A stretch of DNA of 64,000 nt from Tupaia tana (GCA_026018925.1 JAKSZU010000006.1:194240449-194304448), one strand, 5' to 3'; numbered from the stretch's first letter, positions 11,240 through 23,286 are shown. Numbers and translations are program-made. The notes: a model not told the origin generated them from the sequence alone.

Positions 11240-12860
11240 GTATAAAACATCTAGCTAAATTTAAATTTCAGATAATTCACAAGTACTTCTTTTTAAGTCC
11301 TATATCTATCCCATGCAATATTTGCGACACACATACTAAACAAATTATTCATTTGCAACCTGGACCTGATTTCCTGTTATTATAAATTACCAATTTCCAA
11401 AGATATATAATTTTGAAAAGCAGATTAGAAACGAAATATAATCTCTGATTCTGAAGGAAATTGGGTCTTTCCAGTAGGTGAACTTCAGTCACTCTGGTCT
11501 CCCAATCTAACACACTTAGAAAACATTGGAAATGAACTGTAAAATAGCCCTTTCCATATGCCCTGCCTTCCAGGACCCAGACTAATAGGACTATTAACCA
11601 CTACGCCTCTGAAAGGGAGCTTAAAATACATCAAATTTCCAATCTGCAACTCTGAGGTTGCCTTACTCCACCTTCAGCCCATATTTGTTATTCATCTATC
11701 TTACCTAACATATCATAAACCATCTAGGGAGATAAATTTTTTGTATCCTCACTCACCTTCATTTCCTACCTTCCCCATATACACATTACACATGAGTGTT
11801 ACATATAAAGACGTTTAGCAAGTGTTTTCTAAATATGTCATTGTAGAATACTGTAAATACAGAAGTTGTGATGATCTGCACTGAAGCAATACTGATCCTA
11901 TAACAAACCTGGAATTCACTGTTAAAATAAATTTATCATAATTGCTTTACTTTTCTATAGTTTCACCATAAATTATACAGTAACCCCAGTTATAAACTTC
12001 CTGGATATTTGGATTCTTTATAGTAAGCATTTACTGCGCATCTAACATATTCTAGACTCTGTCTTAGAAGCTTAGTATGCAATATGACCACTAATAACAG
12101 ACACTTCAAATATATATTATAACATAGCCTAAGAAGTATTTTTCCACCCAGAATTAACTACTTTAAATTACCTTAGTAGGGTTGCCATTGGCCAAAAACA
12201 TTTGCAGTTCTATCTGGAGTTTCTTTTAGAGCCAGGAGTATTTTTTTTTTTTTTTTGTTAAGAAAAATATCCTCAATGAGAGCAAATCTTCCTGGTTTTT
12301 TTTTTCTGTTTTTTTTTTTTTTGTTTTGTTTTTTTAAAGATATACTGTTGAGAGCAATTTTGTAAGTCTCAATAATGTGGGTGGCTCACATGATGTATGT
12401 TATAGGAACGTGGATATAAATTTTATCACAGAATCTACTGTTTATCAGGGGAAAGTCTCTCTAATACAGAAACTCCTTAATCAGAATGTGATCATCCCAA
12501 ACCCAAATGAGTTGTTCATTCTTTTAAGATGAATTCCACAAAATAGTGTTTTTAAAATTACACTCTCTTTAAGATCAAGATTACATCAAGTCTTCATTGC
12601 CTGTGTATCACTCTAAATGTGTGGCACAATCTTTCAATAATCTAAGCAAAATTAAATTTATGTCTGGACTTTTTTGGAGTCAACAAGTTAGTAAGAATAA
12701 ACCATATCCCTAGTCTCTTGTCCCCTTTTCATCGGTTCTTGGTAAATAGGCAAGCACTTCAAGAATCATGAAAGATCTTTCAATTCTAAGAAAGAAAAAC
12801 AAAGAAAGAAACCCTAGCTGTAGACATTACTTTAAACATCTGGTAACAGATCAAAGGCAC
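11240..12860. other. unassigned AT-rich sequence
   Basis: No gene or clear repeat. Long T runs at 12240-12256 and 12297-12335 are simple sequence. Confidence 0.4.
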
Positions 12861-12864
12861 AACT

Positions 12865-13065
12865 GTAAACTGTACAGCAGAAAGAGCAGGGAACTAGACT
12901 TAGAGAGCTGGCCCACAAGTCTTCTGCCCCTCAACATTCAGAAAGATATAGTGTCATTTCTCTGTTCACAGGGAAAGAAACAATCATTTTATTTGGAGGG
13001 CTGTTATATGGATTAAATGATACCAACTGTTACCTGCAGCATACTTGGGACACAAGTACTCTTGT
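12865..13065 (+). repeat. MIR-like SINE
   Basis: MIR-style order: an AGAAAGAGCAGGGAACTAGACT segment, then ATTTCTCTGTTCACAGGGAAAG, then a GGCTGTTATATGGATTAAATGAT 3' core. Old and diverged. Confidence 0.55.
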
Positions 13066-13404
13066 AACTATAAAAGACAATCACCCTCTTTATCCTCATG
13101 ACCTAAGACATGAAAGCCAGGAAGCCAAATCCATTTTCTTAAAATAAATCAATGGTCTGAAGCCTGAGACTACTACTAATATACTCAAACTCTTCAGGTT
13201 AAAAGCACTTATTTATTTAGCAGAATTGAGTTATGAGATATTTGCCATAAACTGAAACTTATTCTTATAAAGATTCAAATTTTATTTTCAGTATTTCACA
13301 TAAAAAATATCCTGACAACATACCACAGAATTATCTTGGACAATTATTGAAAGCTAAATATAATCAAACCAACAAGTGATCACTCAGGATTACCATTCAG
13401 TTTT

Positions 13405-13560
13405 TTTAAGACCAATAATATGCCAGATACTATGCCAGGTCCTGGGTATATACCTGTCACAAACCAGATCTTGAAGAATTCAAGTCTACCTTGGAGACAT
13501 ACCTGCAAACAGATAAATATGAGATACTAAATGGTATCTTAGAAATATATTTCCCTGGCT
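13405..13560 (-). repeat. L2 LINE 3'-end fragment
   Basis: Antisense L2 3' text: ATGCCAGATACTATGCCAGG, CCTGGGTATATACC, then a GAATTCAAGTCTACCTTGG block. Diverged. Confidence 0.55.
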
Positions 13561-13688
13561 CAAATAATCATTCCTTCTACTTCTTCACATTCATATATAG
13601 CCCATAAAAGAGAAAATTCCACCCTTTTTTTTGTGTGTTGAGTCCATAGGAATTTGAGTCCCTAATTTTTGTTTAATTATCTTTCAGA

Positions 13689-13957
13689 GGGACCAGCAGT
13701 TAGCATAATGGCTATGTCGCTGGACTCCCACATAGTCGACCGCGGTTCGAGTCACGGACCCGGTGGCTTAAACTCACGCTGGGCGCGTGTGCGTGCGTGC
13801 CCAAGATCCCGAGAGGAGAATGGAGAAGGAATTGCAGTGTGGCCATCCCCTCTGGGGGGTGATTTCTCGCTTTCTATCTCTCTGTCTCTCTCTCTCTGCC
13901 TGGCGAGCGCACGCGCCCTATAGCAAAAAAACCTCTCCAAAAAAAAAAATATATATA
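13689..13957 (+). mobile_element. SINE form A, young-looking
   Basis: Near-consensus copy with intact A box TAGCATAATGG and B box GGTTCGAGTC, CpG-rich body and CCTCTCCAAAAA end. Perfect duplication TATCTTTCAGA at 13678-13688 and 13958-13968. Confidence 0.95.
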
Positions 13958-14164
13958 TATCTTTCAGACTCAAGAAGTAATAATGAAACTAAAAGCTAGT
14001 TTATACTCATGTTGCCTGTCACAAGTCAGGCAAAGTAATTAAAGAGAAAAGAACCTGCCAACTCTCAGAAAATGACAGAATTTTCAAACTAAGAAAAGGA
14101 AATGTTTCCTTTTATGCATTAGTGCTTGGGATTACAATTACATTAGTTCAAAAATAAAAATTAA

Positions 14165-14352
14165 TGGGGTCAGTAGGTGGCGTGGTGGTTAAGGGTGTAG
14201 GACTCCCATATGGCTGACCATGCATGGTTCAAGTCCTGGACCTGGAGGCTTGCTTTCTTAGTTTCTCTCTCTTCTTCCCTCCCTTCCTCCCTCTCTCTCT
14301 GGAAATATTAAAATAATAATAAAGTTAAATAAAATAATTGTTTTTTAAAAAA
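14165..14352 (+). mobile_element. SINE form B
   Basis: Shares the head with form A (GGTGGCGTGGTGGTTAAG) but moves at GAGGCTTGCTTTC into a CT-rich stretch and an AATAATAAAGTTAAATAAAATAATT-type end. Confidence 0.85.
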
Positions 14353-14386
14353 TTAAAAATGCAAGACAATAAAAATGAACTGACAA

Positions 14387-14654
14387 TGGGATCAGCAGAT
14401 GGCGATAATGCTTATGTCACTGGATTCCCATGTAGTCAACAGCACTTAGGAGTCCTGGACCCAACAGCTTAAAACTCATGCTGTGAGCATGCCCAAGAGT
14501 CCGAGAGGAGAATGAAGAAGGGACTGCTGCATGGCCATCCCCCCAGGGGGTGATTTCTTGCTTTCTGTCTCTCGGGTGATTTCTTGCTTTCTGTCTCTCA
14601 GTCAAGCACATGCACCCTGTAACAAAAACCTCTCTTAAAACAAAAAACAAAAAA
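14387..14654 (+). mobile_element. SINE form A with 30-bp body duplication
   Basis: Complete copy whose TGATTTCTTGCTTTCTGTCTCTC segment occurs twice in a row (about 14550-14574 and 14577-14600). Confidence 0.88.
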
Positions 14655-15032
14655 CCTGCCATTAACCAACAGAAATTCAAACACAATCTATACAATTCAC
14701 CAAGTTTCAAAGTTACAGGTCAACTGTAAAGGTATTAAAATTGTTAAGATAACAGAATATAGGTTATAAAGGCAACATTTAACCATAATGTTATTTTTAA
14801 ACAATGGCTCCAAATGACTTTGTTGACTTCAAACTCAGGAAGGCTTGGACTCAAAGACTTTCCTATATTGAAGAAAAGTGAAATTTGCCTCAAATATGCT
14901 CTTCAGTTGAAGCACTTTTGGACATGTATTTTTATTTTACCCCTCACGATAATTAAATAACTCATTTTCTAGCCGATGTTTGAGGATCAAGGAAACGCTG
15001 TCTGAATATAAAGCAATGGCAACACAGACATG
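14655..15032. other. unassigned sequence
   Basis: No recognisable gene or repeat. Confidence 0.35.
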
Positions 15033-15050
15033 GAAATAAACCTGCTTAGG

Positions 15051-15344
15051 GGACCAGCAGCTAGCGTAATGGCTATGTCGCTGAACTCCCATGTAGCTGA
15101 GCACGGTTGGAGTCCCAGACTTGGCTTAAACTCATGAGCGTGGGCATGCGTGCCCCAGATCCCGAGAGGAGAATGGAGGAGAAGGGATTGTGGCATGGCC
15201 ATCCTCCCTGGGGGGTGATTTCTCGCTTTCTCTCTGTCTCTGTCTTTCTGGGGAGCACACGCGCCCTCTAGCAAAAAAATCTCTTTAAAAAAAAAAAAAA
15301 AAAGAAGAAGAAAAAAAGAAAGAAAGAAAAAAGAAAAAGAAAAA
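15051..15344 (+). mobile_element. SINE form A with long purine tail
   Basis: Full-length copy with perfect 18-bp target duplication GAAATAAACCTGCTTAGG at 15033-15050 and 15345-15362. The tail has expanded into A/AAG/GAAA repeats (15285-15344). Confidence 0.95.
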
Positions 15345-15364
15345 GAAATAAACCTGCTTAGGAA

Positions 15365-15640
15365 GCTGGGTGAGTGCCTCCCCCAAAGAACTGGCCTTTA
15401 AAGTGGGTCTTGATTGAAGAGCATAGCTTTGTAATGTGAGTAATTTCGGTAAGGGGACTATGTAGTGCAAAGGCACAGAATAAAGAACAGGTTGGGCATG
15501 TATGTAATACATCAAGTGCTGATATGGGTACAGGTGATTACCGAGACAGCAGGGATAGGGAAGCTCAGAGTCTAAATAGAAACATGCTAATTTAGTAAGT
15601 ACCAAGTGAGAAGCACCTAATTTTCTGGAGAGATCAGGAA
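15365..15640 (-). repeat. L2 LINE fragment
   Basis: The plus strand reads as antisense L2: GTGGGTCTTGATTGAAG followed by TAGTGCAAAGGCACAGAA, corresponding on the minus strand to the L2 CTTTGCAC-TGTTC region. Diverged. Confidence 0.5.
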
Positions 15641-15728
15641 GGTTTATGAAGGAATTTCTTAATGAATCCAAAACAACAATGAGATATTCCAAATAGAAGA
15701 AGTAGCACAGAGCCACTGCTTCTGCACC

Positions 15729-15896
15729 AAACTGTCCGTGACTATTACAAAGTTTTATAAATTCTTAGTTTTGTCTTTTTTGAAAAACTCTCCTTTTCCA
15801 TGGTCATGACATGAATTTTCAGTTTTTGTGATACTTGTGCGTGCCTCCAAACAACCTTGCCAGTTTCTTCAATTTGCTCTCTCATCTGCAGTACGC
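15729..15896 (-). other. possible exon-like open frame (weak)
   Basis: On the minus strand a polypyrimidine-poor but usable acceptor (GGTTTTCCAG at about 15896-15905) precedes an open frame reading LQMREQIEETGKVVWRHAQ and on to a stop at about 15750. The composition is protein-like (charged, helix-forming), unlike the SINE-derived frames. No gene was recognised and there is no conservation data. It may simply be chance or repeat-derived sequence. Confidence 0.15.
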
Positions 15897-15899
15897 TGG

Positions 15900-16476
15900 A
15901 AAACCAGTTATAAAAAGATTATAGAAACATTTTAAAATAAGAGCAAATATACTATGGAAATACCTAAAGTGAAGCAAGACACAGATTCAAATCCATGAAC
16001 TTGTAGCTCCTTAGCTTCTCTGCCAATTTCCTGGTTCTCTACTTTGTTTCACATGGTTCAGGAAGATGAATAAGTAATAGCCTTAGGGGAGAGAGAAAAA
16101 TTATCCCACACCTCTCCCTGTTATTTTATTCCTGCTTCCTCTTTCATTCCTTTCCATTCTAGAGGCATTCAGAGAGCAATTAGTCCACTAAACTGCATTC
16201 CAGTACAGGAAGACTTGGGATAACCTTTCCACTGACCTTAACATTAGATGAATATCATGGAACATGGTAAATTTTATAAAGTTCATCCTTTTACACCCAT
16301 AACTTTTCTATGAGGTGCTACTTAAAAAAACCTACACCTACTCTGAATGTTCAAATATGTATGTATGAGGTTTATCTACTACACCTAAATGTAAAAACTA
16401 TTCAATCAACTGTATAATCAGTTCTATTCTCTTTTCTCTATTACATCCCTGAACTGTTATCTTAATTTAAAAACCC
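15900..16476. other. unassigned sequence
   Basis: AT-rich; a possible degenerate MIR near 15980-16040, otherwise nothing recognised. Confidence 0.3.
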
Positions 16477-16751
16477 TGGGGCTTTAGAAAATGGCTTAGT
16501 GGTTAAGGTGTTGGATTCCCACTGCGCCAACCACAGACTGAGTCCCAGATCCAGGGGCTTGAAAATCACCTCAGGCATGTATGCATCTATGCCCCAAATC
16601 CCAGGAGAATGATGGAGAAGGGATTCCAGTGTGGCCCTCTCCCCTGTGGAGTGATTTCTCACTTTCCCTCTCACTGTCTCTTCTCTCCCTCTCTGGATCA
16701 CACGCACCCTACAGCAAAAACCTCCTCTTTTAAAAAAAAAAAAAAAAAAAA
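16477..16751 (+). mobile_element. SINE form A
   Basis: Head CTTTAGAAAATGGCTTAGTGGTTAAGG with good A box. The body is diverged, and the tail is about 22 A. Confidence 0.87.
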
Positions 16752-16831
16752 GCCCTAACATTATAATCTGTGACTTTCATTATGACCCTAAACTCTTTAG
16801 GGACATTAGTAGCTCTAGATTAAACTGTAAC

Positions 16832-17056
16832 TGTTCTTTTCTTTTAATTCGAGAAATTTTTTGCTATGGGGCACGTACGTTCACCAGAGACAGAAAGAGA
16901 AAGTGAGCAATCACCCCTGCAATCCCTTCTCCTCTCAGGATCTTGGTGCATGCGCACGCACCTGACTTGATTTTTAAGACACTGGGTCTGGGACTCAAAG
17001 CATGGTCAACTATGCGGGAGTCCAGCGAAATAACCATTATGGCATCTGCTGGTCCC
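16832..17056 (-). mobile_element. SINE form A with internal deletion
   Basis: Reverse copy missing about 30 bp around the C/G palindrome. Perfect duplication AAACTGTAA at 16822-16830 and 17057-17065. Confidence 0.88.
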
Positions 17057-17247
17057 AAACTGTAATCTTTTTGGAGACCCAAAACCACTCAAAATTTCTT
17101 CTTTTCAACTGCCCTGGGCATCTGTCTTATAAGACTGCATGGTTGTGAACATATTAGAGGAGCATGGCTAAAGAATTCTCTAACAGGAAATTCTTTTCCA
17201 TTTCAGGACAAAGACCCTTACCAGTACAGCTTCTACTGGGGAGGCAT

Positions 17248-17512
17248 TATTTTATTTTATTTTATTTTGGTGGTGGTGGGGGGAGATTTTTGTTATAGGG
17301 CATGTGCGTTCAACAGAGAGAAAGCGAGAAATATCAGCCCCTACCTCTCCAGGGGGGGCCATCCCACAATCCCTTCTCCTTTGCTCTCCTCTCAGGATTT
17401 TGGCATGCACACATGCACCTGGCCTGAGTTTCAAGTTGCTGGGTCCAGGACTTGAACTGTGGTCAGCCATGTGGGAATACAGAGCCTTAACCACTATGCC
17501 AGCTGCTGGCCT
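17248..17512 (-). mobile_element. SINE form A
   Basis: Reverse copy; tail is a (TTTTA)n run at 17248-17268. Head ends GCCAGCTGCTGGCC. Confidence 0.87.
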
Positions 17513-18249
17513 CACATTAATTTTAAATCTAGGGTTGCGAGTAGGTACAAGTCAAGAAGACAGACAGTGGGAGCAAACTGGCCTTAGGCTGCAATTTATA
17601 AGCTGGGCTTTCTACCTGGGTTCTGTGTAAAAATACAAGCAGGGCTCAGTACAACTTAGAAAATTCTACAGAAGAAATAGTGACAGGACAGAGATCACAC
17701 CATGAGGAGTTCTAATAGGACACAGCGGCATTAACTCTATTAAAGTTTAAAGATTTGACAGCAGATTCTAGAATGCCTTTCTTCTCTATTTGTATAAGAA
17801 TAGCTGGAATAATATAACCCCATTCATTATATAAAGGTACCAATGAGTAGGAAAGAGACATGAGCACTCACTTACATTGGTTCCTGGAAGCATAAGGCAT
17901 CTGGATGAATCACAGCACAAAAAAGGAAACTGAGAAGCAACACTGGACACATTGAGTGAGGCAGACTTAAAGCTCTGCCTGACAGTGTCTCTTCTTGGCA
18001 CACTGCAGCAATTACTGTCTAACACAGTGATCTAAAATCTCAAGTTTGCCCTCAAAATTGAAGGATTAAGAACAAAAAAGCTTGATACAATATCATAGGA
18101 AAAGCCTGTTAGCACACCTAAAATCTTCCATAAATTTTGATCTACAATATGAAACTTTAATTTTTTGGATTAACATTAAAAAAAGCAGTAAGATGGTCAT
18201 TTGCTATTATCAAGAATTATGTACTGTACATTAGCGTATGTTATACTAC
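17513..18249. other. unassigned sequence with a possible minus-strand exon
   Basis: Mostly unrecognised. On the minus strand, at about 17873-18025, an open segment is bounded by TTAGACAG (acceptor-like) and ACCAAT|GTAAGTGAG (strong 5' splice-site consensus). No protein family was recognised, so it is noted only as a weak exon candidate. Confidence 0.2.
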
Positions 18250-18495
18250 TTTTTTATGCCAGAGCACATGTATTCACAAGAAACAGAGGGGAAGAGAGCA
18301 TCCCCAAACAGGGCCTGGTAAGGATGTAATTCATTTTCCTCCATTTCTCTATCCTATCAGGATCCTAGACATGCATAAGCACACCCAGCTTATTATTTTC
18401 AAGATGCCAGTGCTGAGACTTCAAATCTGGTCAGCGTGTGGGATCCAGCTTCCTCTGTGCAGCATGCTTAACATCTGTACTACAAAGCTGGCCCT
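18250..18495 (-). mobile_element. older SINE related to form A
   Basis: GCCAGAGCACATGTATTCAC and GCATCCCCAAACAGGG body with the head ending AAAGCTGGCCC. Belongs with the 3990 and 22068 copies. Confidence 0.65.
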
Positions 18496-18507
18496 AGATT
18501 AACTTTA

Positions 18508-18654
18508 AAAAAAAAAATTATTTTATTTAGCTTTACTTACTTATTTAAATTTGACTATTGAGGGACAGAGTCACAGAGAGGGAAAGTGAGAAAGCAAGCC
18601 ACCAGGTCTGGGACTATAACCACAGTTGGCCATGTGGGAGTCCAACCCCAGCCC
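18508..18654 (-). mobile_element. SINE form B
   Basis: Reverse copy with the TTATTTAAATTTGAC tail, GAGGGACAGAGTCACAGAGAGG body and B-box-containing head. Flanked by AGATTAACTT on both sides (about 18497-18506 and 18656-18665). Confidence 0.85.
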
Positions 18655-18665
18655 CAGATTAACTT

Positions 18666-19419
18666 CTAACATAAATCCAAACTTGAAAGTTAGATATTAA
18701 AATTTTCCATTTTTCTCCTCTATTAAAAAATAGCTATACTGAGTCACTGAAAAGGTCATGACGTGTTTTTTTTTTTCTACGTAAAAATGAGTTATGACTT
18801 TTCCGACAACCCGGTATTAAAATTTTTTTAATGTTTTAAAAAAATTTAGAAAAAGTGCTTATTATTCATTGGCATTTTTAAATAGTAAAAATAACTTCCA
18901 TTTCTATGACCTTCTTCCACATACTTTTAGTTAGTAAAGTCTATCTAATCTTCAGAAGCAGGGATATAGGAATTCTTGTCTCACAAAATTAAATTCACAT
19001 AGCATAGTTATAACAAAAGAATTCTCATCTTTGTGTCATTGATCTACCACATCACTCAACTCAAAGTTACAAGAAACAGTATCTCAGATAAATTCTCACC
19101 CAAGCATATAAATTTCTAAAACAAGCATTTTATAGAAGTTCAATGACAGTGGATAAGTTCAAGACTGGACACAGATGCTTGTTCAAGAAAGGATGAGTAG
19201 GCTGAGTGATAGAAAAATTAACAGTCTGCTCTCAAAATGGGCATTTCATGGAGGTATCAAGCATGTAAACAACAAAATATGGACTTCTAAAGTGCTATGG
19301 TAATTTGAGAAAGTGTAGTGGGGATTAGCTATAGAAGTGAGCAGGAGGGTCAGACTACATACCTAGTAAAAAAAGACAAAGAATCTATACAAATACCTAA
19401 GCAGTCACACATGAGAAAA
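18666..19419. other. unassigned sequence
   Basis: AT-rich; no gene or clear repeat. Confidence 0.35.
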
Positions 19420-19825
19420 GCTGCAAGAAAATTTTAATCAAAAGATCATAAGCTACACAAATCCTCTAAACCCAACAATTGTAAGAAAATAATCATAAAT
19501 GAAAATAAACATCTACTATTAAAGATGTTCACTGGAGAAATATTAACAGAAGGAAAAAAACAAAACATCCAATAACTAGGGAATAGTAGTGGGACAGAGT
19601 ATTTTACTCATTAAAATGTTAATGAAAAAAATTTAATGATAAAATGATAGTTTTTAAAAGTACATGATTGTTCCTTCATTATCTCAAACATAATAAGTGC
19701 ACATATTTTTAAAAGATCAAACATAATTAAAATACTAAATCTAGCTACTTCTCAGATATAAGGTTAATTTATTTCATTTTTACATTGTTCTGTATTTTAC
19801 AAACATAAAACGATCAGCGTAGTTA
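19420..19825 (+). repeat. L1-like 3'-UTR remnant
   Basis: Resembles L1 3' ends: AAAGATGTTCACTGGAGAAATATT near 19521, AACTAGGGAATAG near 19574, ATTAAAATGTTAATG near 19611. Diverged and without a clear poly-A. Confidence 0.4.
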
Positions 19826-19839
19826 GCTTTTTTCCTTTA

Positions 19840-20095
19840 TTCATGGTAGAGCCTGTGCCATGCATGTGAGAGTGAAAGAGAGGGAGGGAGAAGAAGGTAG
19901 CGGGAGAAAAGCACCCTCCACAAGGTTTGGTGACCATGCCCCATTTCTCCAGTATCCTGGTCTGTTATATCCTGGGCACTCAGGCATACGCTTGACATGT
20001 TTCAGGCTGACCAGACTGGCGATCTCAACTGTGGTCACTATGTGAGATGTAGCTTCTTTTGAGAACTGCATTACTACTACACCAAAGAGCTTTAC
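19840..20095 (-). mobile_element. older SINE related to form A
   Basis: Reverse copy: GCCTGTGCCATGCATGTGAGAG tail-side body, GGTGACCATGCCCCATTTCTCC, and head with ACTGTGGTCACTATGTGAGA. Confidence 0.6.
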
Positions 20096-20168
20096 CAGAG
20101 TATTGTTATTCTTGAATTGGTAAAAAGTTTATGCAAGGATATCCCTTTCAAACCATTTATAACTCTTT

Positions 20169-20460
20169 GGGACCAGCAGATGGCATAATGGTAATGTCAC
20201 TGGATTCCCATGTAGTCGACCATAGTTCAAAACCTGGACCTAGAGGCTTAAAACTCATGCTGGGCGCTTGTGCGTACATGCCCAAAATCTCAAGAGAGGA
20301 AGAGAAAAGAAAGGGATGCAGCATGGCCAAACCCTCTAGGGAGTGATTTCTCTCTTTCTGTCTCTCTGACTCTACCTCTCTGGAGAGCACACCCATCCTA
20401 TAGGAAACAAAACTCACTAAAAATAAATAAATAGATAAATAAATAAATAAATAAATAAAG
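20169..20460 (+). mobile_element. SINE form A with (AAAT)n tail
   Basis: Full copy. Perfect duplication CCATTTATAACTCTTT at 20153-20168 and 20461-20476. The tail is about 40 bp of AAAT repeats. Confidence 0.93.
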
Positions 20461-20553
20461 CCATTTATAACTCTTTACATCTTTTTCTGTATATTTTATC
20501 CACAAAGTCCATAGAATTCACTCATTTAAACAGGTTAATATTTGTAAGTCGCA

Positions 20554-20805
20554 GGACCAGCAGTTAGCGTAATGGCTATGTCGCTGGACTCCCAGGTAGT
20601 TGACCGCAGTTTGAGTCCTGGACCCGGTGACTTAAACTCACGCCGGGCGCGTGTGCGTGTGTGCCCAGGATCCCGAGAGGAGAATGAAGGAGAAGGGACT
20701 GCGGCGTGGCCATCCCCCCTGGGGGGTGATTTCCTGCTTTCTGTTTCTCTGTCTCTCTCTGTCTGGCGAGCGCACGCGCCCTATAGCAAAAAAAAAAAAA
20801 AAAAA
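20554..20805 (+). mobile_element. SINE form A, young-looking
   Basis: Near-consensus. A box TAGCGTAATGG intact. Perfect 10-bp duplication GTAAGTCGCA at 20544-20553 and 20806-20815. Confidence 0.95.
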
Positions 20806-21076
20806 GTAAGTCGCAAAGAATAGTATCTGGCAGGTAAAAAGTAGATACAAAATTGTTCATTTTATTCAATAACTTTAAATTCTCTTTATCTTGTCAAAGC
20901 AACTACAGTGTTTTAGAGCTGTTCTATTTTTCATGGCACTTTGACAAAAGGACATGAGGGTTTTTTGTTGTTGTTGTTGTTCCTGAGTTGTTACTAACAT
21001 CTATGACTGCTAGCTCCCTCTAAGATTCTACTTTAAACATAAAGCAAGAAGAAATTCCATCAACATCAAGTTCCTC

Positions 21077-21341
21077 GGGACCAGCAGTTAGTGTAAATGT
21101 CACTGGACTCCCATGTAGTCGACCGCGGTTTGAGTCCTGGACCCAGTGGCTTAAACTCATGCTGGGCACGTGTGCGTGCGTGCCCAAGATCCCGAGAGGA
21201 GAATGGAGGAGAAGGGATTGCGGCATGGCCATCCCCCCAGGGGGTGATTTCTCGCTTTTCTCGCTTTCTATCTCTCTGTCTTTCTAGTGAGCGCACGCAC
21301 CCCATAGCAAAAACCTCTTTAAAAAAAAAAAAAAAAGAAAG
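21077..21341 (+). mobile_element. SINE form A, young-looking, A-box deletion
   Basis: Near-consensus body, but about 8 bp are lost in the head (TTAGTGTAAATGTCACTGG), damaging the A-box region. The B box is GGTTTGAGTCC. Perfect duplication AAGTTCCTC at 21068-21076 and 21342-21350. Confidence 0.93.
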
Positions 21342-21578
21342 AAGTTCCTCAATGAGAAGACAGGAAATCAATGAAGGCTGTGGAGTGTTAAAATATGATT
21401 GTTAGGTACACTTATAAACGTATCCTCCTTAACAGATTTATTAAAGAGTGTCCCCTCAGTCAACCTCTCATGGCATTAAACCCTAACATTAAAGAATATG
21501 TATCAATCCACATGGAGAAATCATACACCACATTCCTAAAGGCTATATGTCATTATTAATATTTCGGGGAAAATGTTT

Positions 21579-21836
21579 CTGGGGGCTAGCAGGTGACATG
21601 GTATTTAAGGTGCTGACTCCCACACAGCCATCCATTGTTCTAATCCCAGACCTGTCAGCTTGAAAATCACACAAGACATGTAGGTATGTGTGCCCCAAAT
21701 CCCATGAGCAGAATGGAGAAAGGATTGTGGCATGGCCAACCCCCTCGGGGGTTATTTCTCACTTTCCCTTTCACTGTCTCTATGTCTCTCTAGTGAGTAC
21801 ATGTGCCCTATGGTGAAAATGTTTTCAAAAATAAAG
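21579..21836 (+). mobile_element. SINE form A, older
   Basis: Head GGGGGCTAGCAGGTGACATGG, diverged body, GTGCCCTATGG 3' end without A tail. AAAATGTTT occurs on both sides. Confidence 0.82.
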
Positions 21837-22067
21837 TTCTTGTATGTTTTTATGAGCTGTTTAGATTGCGTGGGGGTAAAGAAAATCCCAGGAAAAGACT
21901 CAAGAAACCGAATATGGCAACCAATTATTCAGTGTAATAAAAAATAAATGAGTTTGACCTCACAAAGTAGAAGACTTGAGACAGAAATCAAAGAGAAACT
22001 TTAAGTTGCCTGTATTCTGTCTTAAAGAAACATTTGATTAGGTTTATCTTACTCATTTATGCTTGTA

Positions 22068-22327
22068 TAAGAAAAAATTTGTTCATGCGCTCACTAGAAT
22101 CAGATAGGGAAAGGGAAAGGGAGAAAGCAGCCCCCAGTGAGAAAGGACCCCCCATATGTGGGACAATCACGCCACAATCCTTTCTTCTCCATGTTTCCCT
22201 CTTTTCGGGATTTTGGGTACACACACACACTCCCAGCATGCTTTTCAAGTTGCTGGGTCTAGGACTTACACCGCGTAGTCAGCCATATGAGATCCATCAG
22301 CCTAAATCACCACACCACAAGTTGGCC
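22068..22327 (-). mobile_element. older SINE related to form A
   Basis: Reverse copy with TTCATGCGCTCACTAGAATC, a C-run/CCCATATG insertion in the body, and head ending ACAAGTTGGCCC. Confidence 0.75.
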
Positions 22328-22753
22328 CAAAATAGATTACCCCAAGTGATATTGAATTGTATATCTAAGATGCACAAGACTAGACACGGAATCTGAATGA
22401 CAGATGACATATCTGAGTTACCCACACATTTCAACTTACTTTACACATGTATTCACTTCTAGTTTGAACATTAAAATTTGTTTAGACAAATCTACAAGGG
22501 CTATTTTTTTCTAAGTACCAACAATCTTTTCAGTCCTACTACCCAATTTCCCACTCAGAGGTAACCAGAAACTGTACTACCAAATCCTTTATTCATTTTA
22601 GTATCAAACTCTATTACAGATAATGTAATGCTCCTGTATTTTTTTTCCATTTTAGACTTATAATAATAAATATATCTACATGCCATCACTCTTCCTTCTA
22701 CTCCCAGTACACGCACAAACGTTTTCAAAAGTACTTTATCTAGAATATACAAA
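22328..22753. other. unassigned sequence
   Basis: Nothing recognised. Confidence 0.3.
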
Positions 22754-23215
22754 GCAACTACAACTTCAATAATTAAAAGGAATTATACTTTACTAAAACC
22801 AAAAGGCCCATCAATAGATGAATGGATATACAAATTGTCGTATATCTATACAGTAAAATCCTTATTAGCAGTAACAAGGAATGAACTATTAACATACGTA
22901 ACACATATGAATCTCAAAATAATTACCTCAAGTGAAAACCAGACCAAAAAAGAACACACACTGTATTGATTCCATGTATATAAAAATTCAAATTAAAATA
23001 TGTCAGAAAGTAGATCAGTGTGTGCCTGAAAAAGAGGTGAAGCAGAGGGAAGAAATGGAAGAAGATAAAGCATAAGCAAATTTTTAGGTGAATGGCTACA
23101 CTCTTTAACTTTACTGTGGTGGTAATTTCACTAAAATAAACACATGTCAAAACTACAAACATATGAAATTTACCATGTGTCAATTATTCCTTAACAAGGT
23201 TGTAATTATTTTATT

Positions 23216-23252
<37 letters not shown>
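22754..23252 (+). repeat. L1 LINE 3' UTR with poly-A
   Basis: Runs through the familiar L1 3' landmarks in order: GCCCATCAATAGATGAATGG (22807), AAGGAATGAACTATTAAC (22875), GATTCCATGTATATAAA (22968), a TGGTGGTAATTTCACTAAA segment (23116), then a ~32-A tail at 23221-23252. Old and broken; no open frame. Confidence 0.8.
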
Positions 23253-23286
23253 AGGACACAGCTAAGTATAAGTTCTAGACCCAAAG

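Noticed and set aside
13689-13760. tRNA-like A and B boxes, possible tRNA genes
   Set aside because: The boxes belong to SINE heads; no cloverleaf with proper acceptor stem is present and each copy has a SINE body and tail.
20866-21070. Prokaryotic, phage or plasmid system
   Set aside because: The whole window is typical placental-mammal repeat-rich DNA; no operons, ribosome binding sites or prokaryotic genes occur.
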